Assembly: GCF_003641205.1 (NCBI RefSeq)
Contig: NZ_CP032762.1
Span: 3,472,001 to 3,536,000 of the forward strand
Source: Rhodococcus sp. P1Y
GTDB lineage: Bacteria; Actinomycetota; Actinomycetes; Mycobacteriales; Mycobacteriaceae
Length of the DNA stretch: 64,000 bases
Direction: 5' to 3'
Part shown: positions 54,791 through 64,000 of the stretch, piece by piece
How the letters are laid out: the number at the start of each line of letters is the position of its first letter
How positions within the stretch are numbered: position 1 is the stretch's first letter
Notes under the pieces: model-generated
The model's database searches: none
Told to the model about the DNA's origin: nothing
Seen by the model: only the letters and a program-made list of their open reading frames with translations
Program-made: the position numbers and the translations under genes

Positions 54791-57700
54791 GTGGGCATCA
54801 AGGTCGCGCTGGAACACCGCACCAGCTACGCATTCGACCGCATGGTTCAGGTTTATCCGCACGAGATCCGGTTGCGACCTGCCCCGCATTCGCGCACGCC
54901 GATCGAGGCGTATTCGCTCAGAATCGAGCCGGCCGAACACTTTCTCAACTGGCAGCAGGACGTGTTCGGCAACTTCCTCGCCCGTGTCGTATTCCCGGAG
55001 CGCACGGACCACATGTCCATCACCGTCGGCCTCGTCGCGGACATGGGTGCGATCAATCCTCTGGATTTCTTCGTCGAGGAGTGGGCAGAACATTTCGGCT
55101 TCGAGTACGACAAGGCCGACCTTCCAGATCTGGAGCCGTACCTCAGACCGGTGGATGAGGACGGTGAAGGAACCGGTCCGGGTCCCGTCGTGTCGTCATG
55201 GGTCGAGAAGCTCGAGGCTGCAGTCCGCGAACGCGGAGACACACTGCGCACCATCGATTTCCTGGTCATGGCCAATCAGGGGGTACTGGGCGACGTCGGA
55301 TACTCGGTTCGGATGGAACCGGGCGTTCAAACACCCGACCACACGTTGACTACCGCGGTCGGCTCCTGTCGTGACTCCGCGTGGCTGTTGGTATCGATCC
55401 TGCGTCAGATGGGGTTGGCAGCGCGGTTCGTGTCCGGGTACCTGGTTCAGCTCGCCTCGGACGTCAAGTCGCTCGACGGGCCTTCCGGTCCGGTTGCCGA
55501 CTTCACCGACCTCCATGCGTGGACCGAGGTATATCTGCCGGGTGCAGGCTGGGTCGGCATGGATCCGACGTCCGGTTTGTTCGCCGGCGAAGGCCATATC
55601 CCGCTGTCGGCCACGCCGCATCCGTCCACCGCTGCGGCTATTTCCGGGGCGACGGGCAAGTGCGAGGCCGAGCTCGACTTCTCCAACACCGTCGTTCGCG
55701 TTCACGAGGATCCGCGCACCACGCTTCCGTACACACAGGAACAATGGACGGCCATCGTCGACACTGCGAGGAAGATCGACGACCGGATGGCCGCCCAGGA
55801 CATACGGCTGACGGTCGGGGGCGAACCGACGTTCGTTGCCATCGAGAACCAGGATGCTCCCGAGTGGAACACCACCGCTGACGGGCCACACAAACGAGTG
55901 CTCGCCTCCGCTCTCGCCGAGCGCTTGCGCACCATCTACGCCCCCGACGGTCTGGTGCAACGCAGTCAAGGCAAGTGGTACCCAGGAGAACCGTTGCCGA
56001 GGTGGCAGGTGGGCCTGTTCTGGCGCACCGACGGCGAATCGCTGTGGCGAGACTCGGATCTGATCGCAGATCCGTGGCTCGCCGAGGACGAGCGGCCGGA
56101 GGACGTGGATCCGTCGAGCTCGCGCACGCTCGTCGAGAAGCTGGTCGAGGGACTCGGTCTTCCGCTCGAACAGGCGAGGCCTGCGTTCGAGGACCCGTTG
56201 GTCCGCCTACTCGAGCTCGTCAGGCAGCCGTTCGGCGATCCGCCTGCGGACGGCGACGATCTCGATCCTGGCACCGATTCCGCCGCCGCACGTGCAGCGT
56301 TGTTGGCGAAGTTGGACGCCACGACGGACGAGCCTGCGGCGTTCGTGCTACCGATCAGCCGCACACCCGACGGCACCGGTTGGCAGAGCGCGGACTGGAC
56401 GCTGCGCCGAGGCCGGATCGTGTTGCTCGAGGGCGATTCGCCTGCGGGCCTTCGGTTGCCGCTGAGCGCGATCTCGTGGACGGGAGGCCCGCCGGAGAAC
56501 ATCTCGGATCCGACGGCTCCGAAAGAACCACTGGCAACACGTCAGCGGACTCAGCAGCCACCGAGGCCGATCGATCCGAACGAGGCCCGTTACGCGCGGT
56601 TGCTCGAATCCAACGCTGCCGCAGCAGGCTCGGTCGGAGGTAACGACGTGACCGCCCTCGTATCGGAGGTGCGTGATGGGATTCTGTACGTATTCATGCC
56701 ACCGATGAACGATCTCGACGACTTCGTCGAGCTGATCGAACGAGTCGAGAACGCGGCGTCGGCTATCGACACTCCGGTGGTCATCGAGGGGTACGGACCA
56801 CCGTCGGATCCACGGATCCAAACATTGACGGTCACTCCGGACCCAGGAGTCATCGAGGTCAATGTTCAGCCCGCATCCTCGTGGTCCGACCAGAACGATC
56901 TGATGGAAACGCTGTATCGAGAAGCACGGCTGTCGCGGCTGAGCACCGAAGGATTCGACAACGACGGCACCACACGCGGAACCGGCGGCGGAAATCACAT
57001 CACGCTCGGTGGCGTGACTCCGACGGATTCACCGGTCCTGCGGCGACCCGACCTGTTGGTGTCGCTGCTCACGCACTGGCAGCGTCATCCATCCTTGTCC
57101 TACCTCTTCTCCGGTCGCTTCATCGGGACCACGTCTCAGGCGCCTCGAGCCGACGAGGGACGTGAAGAGGCTCTGTACGAACTCGAAGTCGCGTTCAGTG
57201 AGATCAAGAGACTCACCGGCCCCGACCGCACGGCCTCACCGTGGGTCGTCGATCGCGCCCTTCGTCATCTGTTGACGGACATCACCGGAAATACCCACCG
57301 GGCCGAGTTCTGTGTCGACAAGCTCTACAGCCCGGACAGCACGCGCGGCAGGCTCGGCTTGCTCGAACTCCGTGGCTTCGAGATGCCACCCCACCATCAG
57401 ATGGCGATGGTGCAATCGCTGCTCGTGCGGTCCTTGGTGTCCAGGTTCTGGGATACACCGCTCGAGGCTCCGCTCATCAGGCACGGAGCGAACCTGCACG
57501 GTCGGTACATGTTGCCGCACTTCGTGATAGGCGACATCGGCCGCGTCGCCGAGGATCTGCGTGAGCACGACATCGAGTTCGACACCAGTTGGCTCGATCC
57601 GTTCACGGAGTTCAGGTTTCCTCGCATCGGCACCACGGTGATCGGTGACGCCGAACTCGAGCTGCGCGGCGCCATCGAGCCGTGGAACACGCTCGGGGAG

Positions 57701-58201
57701 GAGTCGACGTCGTCGGGAACGGCGCGCTACGTCGACTCGTCCGTCGAGCGGATTCAAGTCAAGATCTCGGGCGCCGACGAGGGTCGGTACATGGTGACGT
57801 GCAACGGGGTGCCTGTGCCCATGTTGCGTACCGAGCGTCAGGACACATCTGTTGCGGGCGTTCGCTACCGTGCGTGGCAACCTCCGAGCGCGCTGCACCC
57901 GACCATCGAAGTGCAGAGTCCGTTGCGGTTCGAATTGATCGAGAAGCAGACCGGCCGTGCGGTCGGCGGGTGCAGCTACCACGTCGTGCATCCAGGTGGA
58001 CGTTCGTACGACGGCCCGCCGGTCAATTCCGTGGAAGCCGAAGCACGTCGCAACGGTCGTTTCGAGGAGGGCGGGTTCACCGCGGGCAAAGTGGACATAG
58101 CAAGATTGCTCGAAGTACATGCTCGACAGTCGATCGACGTCACGGCACCCGGGATGCTCGATCTCCGGCGTACGGGCGTCTACGCCGGACAGCGGTGGTG
58201 A
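54791..58201 (+). CDS. Large transglutaminase-like protein with C-terminal DUF2126 domain
   Basis: Cytosolic protein of 1136 residues. The N-terminal bacterial transglutaminase region (to about 90) is followed by a transglutaminase core with an intact triad: Cys193 in VGSCRDSAWLLVSIL, His242 in DLHAWTEVYLPG and Asp258 in MDPTSGLFAG. The long C-terminal DUF2126 region begins with VGGEPTFVAIE and contains HITLGGVTPTDSPVLRRPDLL, SYLFSGRFIG and RGRLGLLELRGFEMPPH. It has no signal peptide. The GTG has AGGGG six bases upstream, and TAAGGT near 54743 may be a -10. It is the first gene of a three-gene set with an ATP-grasp/alpha-E protein and a second transglutaminase (Rv2566-type, from memory). Confidence 0.88.
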   Translation: MGIKVALEHRTSYAFDRMVQVYPHEIRLRPAPHSRTPIEAYSLRIEPAEHFLNWQQDVFGNFLARVVFPERTDHMSITVGLVADMGAINPLDFFVEEWAEHFGFEYDKADLPDLEPYLRPVDEDGEGTGPGPVVSSWVEKLEAAVRERGDTLRTIDFLVMANQGVLGDVGYSVRMEPGVQTPDHTLTTAVGSCRDSAWLLVSILRQMGLAARFVSGYLVQLASDVKSLDGPSGPVADFTDLHAWTEVYLPGAGWVGMDPTSGLFAGEGHIPLSATPHPSTAAAISGATGKCEAELDFSNTVVRVHEDPRTTLPYTQEQWTAIVDTARKIDDRMAAQDIRLTVGGEPTFVAIENQDAPEWNTTADGPHKRVLASALAERLRTIYAPDGLVQRSQGKWYPGEPLPRWQVGLFWRTDGESLWRDSDLIADPWLAEDERPEDVDPSSSRTLVEKLVEGLGLPLEQARPAFEDPLVRLLELVRQPFGDPPADGDDLDPGTDSAAARAALLAKLDATTDEPAAFVLPISRTPDGTGWQSADWTLRRGRIVLLEGDSPAGLRLPLSAISWTGGPPENISDPTAPKEPLATRQRTQQPPRPIDPNEARYARLLESNAAAAGSVGGNDVTALVSEVRDGILYVFMPPMNDLDDFVELIERVENAASAIDTPVVIEGYGPPSDPRIQTLTVTPDPGVIEVNVQPASSWSDQNDLMETLYREARLSRLSTEGFDNDGTTRGTGGGNHITLGGVTPTDSPVLRRPDLLVSLLTHWQRHPSLSYLFSGRFIGTTSQAPRADEGREEALYELEVAFSEIKRLTGPDRTASPWVVDRALRHLLTDITGNTHRAEFCVDKLYSPDSTRGRLGLLELRGFEMPPHHQMAMVQSLLVRSLVSRFWDTPLEAPLIRHGANLHGRYMLPHFVIGDIGRVAEDLREHDIEFDTSWLDPFTEFRFPRIGTTVIGDAELELRGAIEPWNTLGEESTSSGTARYVDSSVERIQVKISGADEGRYMVTCNGVPVPMLRTERQDTSVAGVRYRAWQPPSALHPTIEVQSPLRFELIEKQTGRAVGGCSYHVVHPGGRSYDGPPVNSVEAEARRNGRFEEGGFTAGKVDIARLLEVHARQSIDVTAPGMLDLRRTGVYAGQRW

Positions 58202-58271
58202 GCGAAGTCCACATCACCGTTCGGTGACCGGAAGCGGTTCGGTGTCGCCGGACGGAAGGAATGACGACTCG

Positions 58272-60953
58272 ATGGTGCCCGTGGATGCTGCGGAGTACGG
58301 CACGGCTATGGCTGCAGGGAGTTCCGCCGACTCGAACGAGGAGTCGAGCGACGCCATCACCGAGTATCGCAGCCGTCGTGCTGCACTTCCTGGCCTCGGT
58401 GGTCGTTTCGACGAACTATTGGGCGTCGACGGTTCTGTTCGCCCGCAGTGGGCCGAGCTCACTGCCGGCCTGAACGAAGCCGGCCGCGGGGGTGAGCGCG
58501 CCCTGCAATCGCGTGTGCGCAGCCTCGTCGACGATCACGGCATCACCTACAACCCGATTCCGATCGACGGTTCCGACAGTGTCGCTCCGCCGGTCAGATG
58601 GGGGCTGGACGGTATTCCTCTGGTTCTGGCGGCCGACGACTGGGATAGCCTCGAAGCCGGTCTCGTCCAGCGGTCCAGGTTGCTCGACGCCCTGTTGACA
58701 GATCTGTTCGGCCCGATGAAGACGGTATCGATGGGGTTGATTCCGCCGGAACTGATCTTCGGTGATCCCGGCTACATTCGCGAAGCACACGGGATCACCA
58801 TTCCGGGGCCACGTCAGCTGTTCATCCACGCAGCCGATGTGGGTCGTGGCTCGGACGGTCGGTTCCGTGTCGTGGCCGACCGGACCCAAGCGCCGTCCGG
58901 AATCGGTTATGCACTCGCCGATCGACGGGTGATGTCGAGGGCGACGCCCGAGCTGTTCCAGGACACCAACCCGCGGCCGCTCTCGACCTTCGCTCGCGCG
59001 CTTCGGCTTGCCCTCATCGATGCTGCACCTGCTGCAGCAGAAGATCCGGTCGTAGTCGTCCTCAGTCCAGGGTCGCACTCCGAGACCGCATTCGATCAGG
59101 CGTATCTCGCTACGGTACTGGGATTTCCCCTGGTGGAGAACGCCGATCTGGTTGTCCGCGACGGGTGCCTGTGGATGCGATCGCTCGGCAAGCTCCGCCG
59201 CGTGGACGTCGTCCTCCGGCGGGTCGACGCCGCGTTCACAGATCCTCTCGATCTACGTCCGGACTCCAGATTGGGAGTCGTGGGTTTGGTAGAGGTCCTA
59301 CGCCGAGGTGCGGTCAGTGTGGTCAACACCCTCGGCAGTGGCGTTCTCGAGAATCCCGCGTTGCCACCGCTGCTGCCCGCGCTCAGCCGAGCACTTCTGG
59401 ACGAGGATCTCCTCATGGAGTCGACCCCCGCCACATGGGGTGGTGAACAGCACGGAGTGTCGCACCTGGTGTCTCGTGTGCGCTCGTTGGTGTTCCGTTC
59501 GGTCACCACTCGGGAGACGGTCGTCGGACACGACTTGGACGAGAAGGGCGTCGACGCGTTCGTGCGTCGGCTGCGTGCACAGCCGTGGACTTGGGTGGGC
59601 CAGGAGGTGCCGGAGTTCTCCGTCGCACCGGCGGGGTCGGGTTTCGGAGGGAAGGTCGGCGTCGCCGAAGTCGGCATGAGACTGTTCACTGTGGCGCAGC
59701 GCGTCGGGTACACCCCCATGAGCGGTGGACTCGGACAGGTGCTCGTCACCGCACCGGTTGCGGAACCACTGATCACCGTCGCGTCGAAGGATATTTGGGT
59801 TCGATCCGCCGAGCGCGTGACACCTGCCGACTCTGCCCCGCACACCCCGCCGGCGTCGGCCGAGGAGCTACCGCAGTACGCCGCGGCGGCCAATATCGAC
59901 GTCGTCAGCTCTCCTCGTGTACTCGGTGACTTGTTCTGGTTCGGCCGCTACAGCGAACGTGCCGAGGACATGACCCGTCTGCTGATCGCTGCGCGCGAGC
60001 GTCACCAGGACTATCGCTCCATGCCCTGGCTCGACGGAAGCGACAGTCTGCCGATCCTGCTGGAAGCAGTGACACGAGTTTCGGGCACGGGGCCTGGATT
60101 CCTCAGCGACAAGATCCAGAACGATGCGATGGCAGAATTCCGGTCCTTGACGTTGGCCGTCGACCGCCTCGGCTCGGTGGCTCAATCGGTCGACCGGTTA
60201 CAGCAGGCGGCGCGAGGTGTACGGGATCAACTGTCCAACGACACCTGGGCAGTCCTCAGCCGGATCGACACAGCTCTCGACGGCTTGGATGCGTCCGGCG
60301 CCTCGGACGGCGCGCAACTCGCTGCGTCTCAGTCGGCCGTCCTGCGAGGACTGTTGTCCTTGGCCGGTCTTGCGTCCGAGTCCATGGTTCGAGATCCCGG
60401 GTGGTACCTGATGGACTGCGGTCGGCGTATCGAACGAGGTCTGCAGTTGACGTCGTTGTTGTCCGCCACCTTGAGTCACGCGCTGACTCCGTCGACCGAA
60501 CAGGCAGTCATCGACTCCGTGCTCTCGGCTGCCGAGTCGTCGGTGATCTATCGGCGGCGCAACCGTGGACGTGCTCGACCGGCAGCCGTTGCGCAGCTTC
60601 TGTTGTTCGACGAGGGAAACCCCCGCTCGCTCGTCTACCAATTGGACCGGATCAAGGACGATCTCGGTGCCCTTCCCGATGCTTCTGGGACCTCACGAGG
60701 CGAACAGTTGGTCGAGCAGATCGCCGTGAGGCTGCGCCGTGTCGACCCCGGTGACCTCGAGTCTGTCGACGCGTCGGGACGCCGTGTCGAGCTCGTCGAA
60801 CTGGTCGACGGCATCCATACCCAGCTCGAGGAGCTTTCTCGGGTCGTTCTGGCCACGCACATGGTGTTGCCCGGTGGAACCCAACCGCTGTGGGGAACGA
60901 GTGGCAGGCGTCAGAAGCAGCGGACCGGAACCAGGAACGGTGACCGAGCATGA
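58272..60953 (+). CDS. Circularly permuted ATP-grasp protein fused to an alpha-E (DUF403) domain
   Basis: Protein of 893 residues joining two domains often encoded separately. The circularly permuted ATP-grasp part (about 45-500) shows FGDPGYIREAHGITIPGPRQ, ALADRRVMSRATPELF, VVVLSPGSHSETAFDQAYLA and SVVNTLGSGVLENPAL. The alpha-E domain (about 545-860) begins RVLGDLFWFGRYSERAEDMTRLL. ATP-grasp enzymes of this group are predicted to form peptide or amide bonds; alpha-E proteins accompany them with unknown function. The ATG at 58272 is chosen with GGAAGGA upstream; GTG 58276 is out of frame and other in-frame starts are weaker. The stop overlaps the following transglutaminase gene (ATGA). Confidence 0.87.
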   Translation: MVPVDAAEYGTAMAAGSSADSNEESSDAITEYRSRRAALPGLGGRFDELLGVDGSVRPQWAELTAGLNEAGRGGERALQSRVRSLVDDHGITYNPIPIDGSDSVAPPVRWGLDGIPLVLAADDWDSLEAGLVQRSRLLDALLTDLFGPMKTVSMGLIPPELIFGDPGYIREAHGITIPGPRQLFIHAADVGRGSDGRFRVVADRTQAPSGIGYALADRRVMSRATPELFQDTNPRPLSTFARALRLALIDAAPAAAEDPVVVVLSPGSHSETAFDQAYLATVLGFPLVENADLVVRDGCLWMRSLGKLRRVDVVLRRVDAAFTDPLDLRPDSRLGVVGLVEVLRRGAVSVVNTLGSGVLENPALPPLLPALSRALLDEDLLMESTPATWGGEQHGVSHLVSRVRSLVFRSVTTRETVVGHDLDEKGVDAFVRRLRAQPWTWVGQEVPEFSVAPAGSGFGGKVGVAEVGMRLFTVAQRVGYTPMSGGLGQVLVTAPVAEPLITVASKDIWVRSAERVTPADSAPHTPPASAEELPQYAAAANIDVVSSPRVLGDLFWFGRYSERAEDMTRLLIAARERHQDYRSMPWLDGSDSLPILLEAVTRVSGTGPGFLSDKIQNDAMAEFRSLTLAVDRLGSVAQSVDRLQQAARGVRDQLSNDTWAVLSRIDTALDGLDASGASDGAQLAASQSAVLRGLLSLAGLASESMVRDPGWYLMDCGRRIERGLQLTSLLSATLSHALTPSTEQAVIDSVLSAAESSVIYRRRNRGRARPAAVAQLLLFDEGNPRSLVYQLDRIKDDLGALPDASGTSRGEQLVEQIAVRLRRVDPGDLESVDASGRRVELVELVDGIHTQLEELSRVVLATHMVLPGGTQPLWGTSGRRQKQRTGTRNGDRA

Positions 60954-61846
60954 GCAGGCGGTATCGAATCCGACACATCACCACCTATACGTATTCCGAT
61001 CGGGTGACCTCGTCCTACGGTCGGGGTTACCTCGCGCCGCGTGAGTTCGACGGCCAACGATGCATCGAGAAGTCCGTGGAGGTCGAGCCGTCACCGACGG
61101 ATCAATCCTTCGGCGTCGACGTGTACGGCAACGAAGACGTCTACTTCCACGTCACAACCGACCACGAGAAATTGGTCGTCACGGCGGATTCGCTCGTCGA
61201 GGTGGACGCGCCCAGTGAATCGGACCGGGCCTTGGGCGCATCCATCTCGTGGGAATCTGCGCGGCCCCAGGCGCCGGGGGAGTACACGGCCGTGGGAAGC
61301 AGCGCCGCTGCGGTGGAGTTCGTGCTCGACCTCGCGACGCCGGAAATAACCGACGCGGTCATCCACTACGCGTCGGCGAGTTTCACGCCGGGTCGGCCAC
61401 TGCGCGACGTCGTCGTCGACCTGACGCATCGGATCTTCACCGACTTCACCTACCAGTCGGGCTCGACGACCGTCTCCACAACGGTCGCCGACATCCTGGA
61501 GGCCCGATCGGGAGTCTGTCAGGACTTCGCCCGTCTCGCGATCGCGTGTCTTCGGTCGCAGGGACTCGCCGCCAGGTACGTCTCCGGCTATCTCGCGACG
61601 GAACCGCCGCCGGGGAAAGAGAGGATGATCGGGGTGGACGCGACGCATGCGTGGGCCGCGGTGTGGACTCCGGAGAACAAGTGGATCGCCTTCGATCCGA
61701 CCAACGACCAGCTGGTCGACGAGCGTTACGCGACGGTGGCGTGGGGACGCGACTATGCGGACGTTCCGCCGCTGAGAGGCGTCATCTACACCGAGGCGGA
61801 GGAGAGCACCATCGCTGTTTCGGTGGACGTCGCACCCGTCGGATGA
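60950..61846 (+). CDS. Transglutaminase-like cysteine protease-fold protein (Rv2569c-like)
   Basis: Cytosolic protein of 298 residues. An N-terminal beta domain (RYRIRHITTYTYSDRVTSSY) precedes the transglutaminase core. The triad is Cys190 in RSGVCQDFARLAIACL, His233 in DATHAWAAVWTP and Asp249 in AFDPTNDQ, all intact, so it should hydrolyse or transfer amides or peptides. Its start ATG overlaps the ATP-grasp/alpha-E gene, indicating joint expression and possibly opposing activities (ligation by one, cleavage by the other). A hairpin at 61896-61922 may end the operon. Confidence 0.9.
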   Translation: MSRRYRIRHITTYTYSDRVTSSYGRGYLAPREFDGQRCIEKSVEVEPSPTDQSFGVDVYGNEDVYFHVTTDHEKLVVTADSLVEVDAPSESDRALGASISWESARPQAPGEYTAVGSSAAAVEFVLDLATPEITDAVIHYASASFTPGRPLRDVVVDLTHRIFTDFTYQSGSTTVSTTVADILEARSGVCQDFARLAIACLRSQGLAARYVSGYLATEPPPGKERMIGVDATHAWAAVWTPENKWIAFDPTNDQLVDERYATVAWGRDYADVPPLRGVIYTEAEESTIAVSVDVAPVG

Positions 61847-61895
61847 CGGCCACCGCGCGGACGTGAAAAATCGAGATGAAATCGGTATCCGCGTT

Positions 61896-61922
61896 TTCCC
61901 TGTTCGGCGCGGAAACAGGGAA
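61896..61922. terminator. Hairpin after the transglutaminase cluster
   Basis: TTCCCTGTT (61896-61904) pairs with AACAGGGAA (61914-61922) around 9 bases, without a U-run. It is 50 bases after the transglutaminase stop and 45 before the next start, so it may close the operon. Confidence 0.4.
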
Positions 61923-61966
61923 GGAGAGAGCACATTTCGCCGTAGCTACCGGTACCTTGGAAGCCG

Positions 61967-63127
61967 ATGACCGCAACATTGGCAGACCCCGTCTCAGAGG
62001 TAGTGGCCGCTGCGCAGCAGCTGCTCACCAGGCGAACCGGCGCCCCCGTGACCCTGGTCGATCCGGTCGACCTCGGGGGTAGCGGCCAGGCGACGGTTCT
62101 GCGAGTACGAGTATCGGGAAACCCGTTCCAACTTCCTCGGACCCTCGTCATCAAACAGGTGCGCGACGCACCCGCCGAGGAGGCACACGGCGTCGAAATC
62201 GGGGGACCGTCCGCGTTCCTGCGTGAGGCGGCGTCGTACCAGTTCGCGACGGCGCTCGCCACGGACAGCAGGCCGGGCCCGGATCTGCTCGCGTACGACC
62301 TCGGTGCGCGCTTGCTGGTGCTCAGCGATCTCGGCGACGCGAGCCCGATCACCGCGCTGCTGAAGCACTCGGATGCTGCCTCGGTCACCAACTCGCTGAT
62401 GGCAATGGCGCAAGCTCTCGGACGGATGCATGCCGCTACCGTCGGGCGAGAAGACGATTTCGCTGCACTTTTACGCCGTGTCGGTCTTCCCGATTCGGCA
62501 GACGGTATCTCGGCGCGCATCCCCGACGTACTGCAGGCCGTGCCCCTCATGTTCGCCGAGCACCTCGGTATCGCGGACACACCCGTCGCTCTTCTCGAGC
62601 GGGTCGAACGCAGCGGAAGACTGTTCGCGCACGGAGCCTTCCGCGCGTTCAGCCCATCGGATCTGTGCCCGGACAACATCATCGTCAACGAAGAGGGCGT
62701 TCGGTTCCTCGATTACGAGTGGGGCGGTTTCCGCGACGCCACCCTCGACATCACCTATGCGCTCGCATCGTTTCCCGGGTGTCTGTGCCATTTCGACCTC
62801 TCCGCCGACCGCGCGCAAGCCATGATCGACGCGTGGCGATCGGAGGTCGTCGGTATCTGGCCGCACCTCGCGGACGACGCCGTGCTCGCCACCAAGATCC
62901 TCGATGCCCAGCTCATCTGGGTGTGGTTGACCACCTACTGGTTTCTGCCGAACGACCACGCCAGAATCGCAGCCGCGCGAGCCCACCACCTGTCGGTTCC
63001 ACGATCAGCTGCACTCATCTCACGATGGAACGTGCTGGTCGACCAGGCCACCCGAACCGGAGACACCGATGTCGCTGCGTTCGCGTTACGCGTCGTCTCC
63101 GCGTTGGAGGCCAAGTGGGATCGCTGA
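61967..63127 (+). CDS. Aminoglycoside-phosphotransferase-fold (kinase-like) protein
   Basis: Protein of 386 residues with an APH/choline-kinase-like fold. The N-lobe shows [16 protein letters not shown] and a lysine in TLVIKQVRD. The catalytic-loop equivalent is [17 protein letters not shown]: Asp232 and Asn237 keep the Asp-x4-Asn spacing, but the usual histidine two residues before the aspartate is proline. The metal-binding acid is in [13 protein letters not shown]. Activity as a small-molecule kinase is therefore plausible but unproven. TACCTT lies 8 bases before the ATG with no ribosome-binding site, so a leaderless message is likely. It lies between the transglutaminase operon and rarA. 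Confidence 0.75.
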   Translation: MTATLADPVSEVVAAAQQLLTRRTGAPVTLVDPVDLGGSGQATVLRVRVSGNPFQLPRTLVIKQVRDAPAEEAHGVEIGGPSAFLREAASYQFATALATDSRPGPDLLAYDLGARLLVLSDLGDASPITALLKHSDAASVTNSLMAMAQALGRMHAATVGREDDFAALLRRVGLPDSADGISARIPDVLQAVPLMFAEHLGIADTPVALLERVERSGRLFAHGAFRAFSPSDLCPDNIIVNEEGVRFLDYEWGGFRDATLDITYALASFPGCLCHFDLSADRAQAMIDAWRSEVVGIWPHLADDAVLATKILDAQLIWVWLTTYWFLPNDHARIAAARAHHLSVPRSAALISRWNVLVDQATRTGDTDVAAFALRVVSALEAKWDR

Positions 63128-63177
63128 ACGGCGATTCCGCACGTCGCGGCGGTTCTGTGTTTCACGACGTCATCCGA

Positions 63178-63183
63178 TAGCGT
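63178..63183 (+). promoter_or_regulatory. -10 element of a probable leaderless promoter for rarA
   Basis: TAGCGT lies 8 bases before the GTG at 63192 with no Shine-Dalgarno between. Confidence 0.4.
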
Positions 63184-63191
63184 CGACATTC

Positions 63192-64000
63192 GTGAGTACA
63201 GGGTTCGGTGCGGGAGTAGACGACGGCGCGGAAGAGCACGGTTTGTTCGACACTCCCGAGGACGAATCCGACGAGTCGGGTTACGACAAGCAGGACCTGG
63301 CGATCTCTCGTCCGTACGTTCGTCCCGAAGCGCCCCTGGCGGTGCGGATGCGCCCGACGAGCCTGGACGAGGTGGTCGGACAAAAACACCTCCTTGCTCC
63401 GGGCGCGCCGCTTCGCCGACTCGTCGATGGTTCGGGCGCGTCCTCGGTGATGCTGTACGGCCCGCCCGGTACGGGTAAGACCACGCTGGCGTCGTTGATC
63501 TCCGGCGCGACGGGCCGCAAGTTCGAGGCGTTGTCCGCGTTGTCTGCAGGTGTCAAGGAAGTGCGCGGGGTCATCGATCTGGCGCGTCGGCGACTCACCG
63601 CAGGGGAGCAGACCGTCCTGTTCATCGACGAGGTGCACCGCTTCTCCAAGACCCAGCAGGATGCTCTTCTGGCCGCCGTGGAGAACCGGATAGTCCTCCT
63701 GGTCGCGGCGACGACGGAGAACCCGTCGTTCTCGGTGGTGTCGCCGTTGCTGTCGAGGTCGCTGGTGTTGCAACTGCAGCCACTGAGTTCGGCGGACATC
63801 GAACTGCTCCTTACTCGGGCGGCCAACGATCCACGTGGTCTCGACGGCGCGGTGTCGATCGACGAGGACGCGATGGCGCATCTGGTCAGGTTGGCTGCCG
63901 GGGACGCACGGCGGGCGCTGACTGCGTTGGAGGCCGCGGCGGGTGCTGCGACCGGTCCGGTGCTGGATCTCGCCACCGTCGAGGCCAGTGTGGACAAGAC
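63192..64000 (+). CDS. rarA: Replication-associated recombination protein RarA (MgsA), 3'-truncated by the window
   Basis: AAA+ ATPase acting at stalled replication forks; about 269 residues are visible before the window ends. After a hydrophilic leader of about 45 residues the core begins [20 protein letters not shown]. Walker A is [13 protein letters not shown], Walker B is [16 protein letters not shown], sensor 1 is [12 protein letters not shown], the arginine-finger region is SPLLSRS, and sensor 2 is [13 protein letters not shown]. These match RarA (M. tuberculosis Rv2559c) rather than RuvB or clamp-loader subunits. The frame is open to the last base, so no stop is seen. The GTG start has a leaderless-type -10 just upstream. 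Confidence 0.93.
   Translation, partial: MSTGFGAGVDDGAEEHGLFDTPEDESDESGYDKQDLAISRPYVRPEAPLAVRMRPTSLDEVVGQKHLLAPGAPLRRLVDGSGASSVMLYGPPGTGKTTLASLISGATGRKFEALSALSAGVKEVRGVIDLARRRLTAGEQTVLFIDEVHRFSKTQQDALLAAVENRIVLLVAATTENPSFSVVSPLLSRSLVLQLQPLSSADIELLLTRAANDPRGLDGAVSIDEDAMAHLVRLAAGDARRALTALEAAAGAATGPVLDLATVEASVDK

Overview
This 64 kb window is ordinary core chromosome of a high-GC Gram-positive bacterium in the Mycobacteriales, most likely Rhodococcus or a close relative. The call rests on gene content and order, not on a database search. The genes for phosphatidylinositol mannosides (pgsA, patA, pimA), the arabinan-branching enzyme AftC, the coproporphyrin-dependent heme branch, GTG/TTG starts and leaderless promoters all fit that order. 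From memory, most blocks match Mycobacterium tuberculosis neighbourhoods: Rv2670c-Rv2678c, Rv2603c-Rv2614c, Rv2578c-Rv2594c and Rv2559c-Rv2572c. I see no insertion sequence, prophage, CRISPR array or integrated plasmid.

Layout. 1-6 kb: the 3' end of an SDR gene, then a leftward fadA-fadB beta-oxidation pair, an RNase D and a DUF3000 protein. 6-12 kb: rightward hemE, hemY/cgoX and chdC (late heme synthesis), a HAD protein and a biotin-sulfoxide-reductase-type molybdoenzyme. 12-17 kb: leftward MaoC hydratase, msrB, aftC, a lipoprotein peptidase-like hydrolase and a RibD-type reductase. 17-20 kb: a ZapE-type ATPase, a GNAT enzyme, a membrane-anchored protein with two L7/L12-like repeats, a hydrolase and a small acidic protein. 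20-21 kb: a leftward Gly-Cys-Val tRNA operon facing a rightward tRNA-Val. 21-31 kb: thrS, an Ap4A-phosphorylase-type HIT gene, the PIM genes, a LemA/Nudix fusion, pdxS, tesB and pdxT. 31-34 kb: yebC and SOS-controlled ruvCAB. 34-42 kb: yajC-secD-secF, a solute-binding lipoprotein, apt and rel. 42-49 kb: two tandem cyclophilins, an MBL hydrolase, hisS, a membrane protein, DUF3237, a radical SAM gene with its own SOS box and a zinc peptidase. 49-54 kb: aspS and three Pro/Gly/Tyr-rich membrane proteins, one of them frameshifted. 54-64 kb: a transglutaminase/ATP-grasp/alpha-E cluster, a kinase-like protein and the 5' part of rarA.

How the genes work together. Several blocks are translationally coupled operons with ATGA or GTGA overlaps: fadAB, hemE-hemY, chdC-HAD-molybdoenzyme, pgsA-patA-pimA-Nudix, ruvCAB, secF-SBP-apt and MBL-hisS. 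The best candidate for a poorly understood system is the cluster at 54.8-61.8 kb, whose domain combination suggests ATP-dependent peptide or amide ligation paired with transglutaminase-type hydrolysis or transfer. Non-coding points of note are long, sequence-unrelated, perfect inverted repeats at four convergent gene junctions (one inside coding sequence), two LexA-type boxes, repeated leaderless promoters, and a hairpin with a micro-ORF between yajC and secD. No gene-free stretch exceeds 300 bases; the longest, at 20373-20611 and 44157-44374, are described below.
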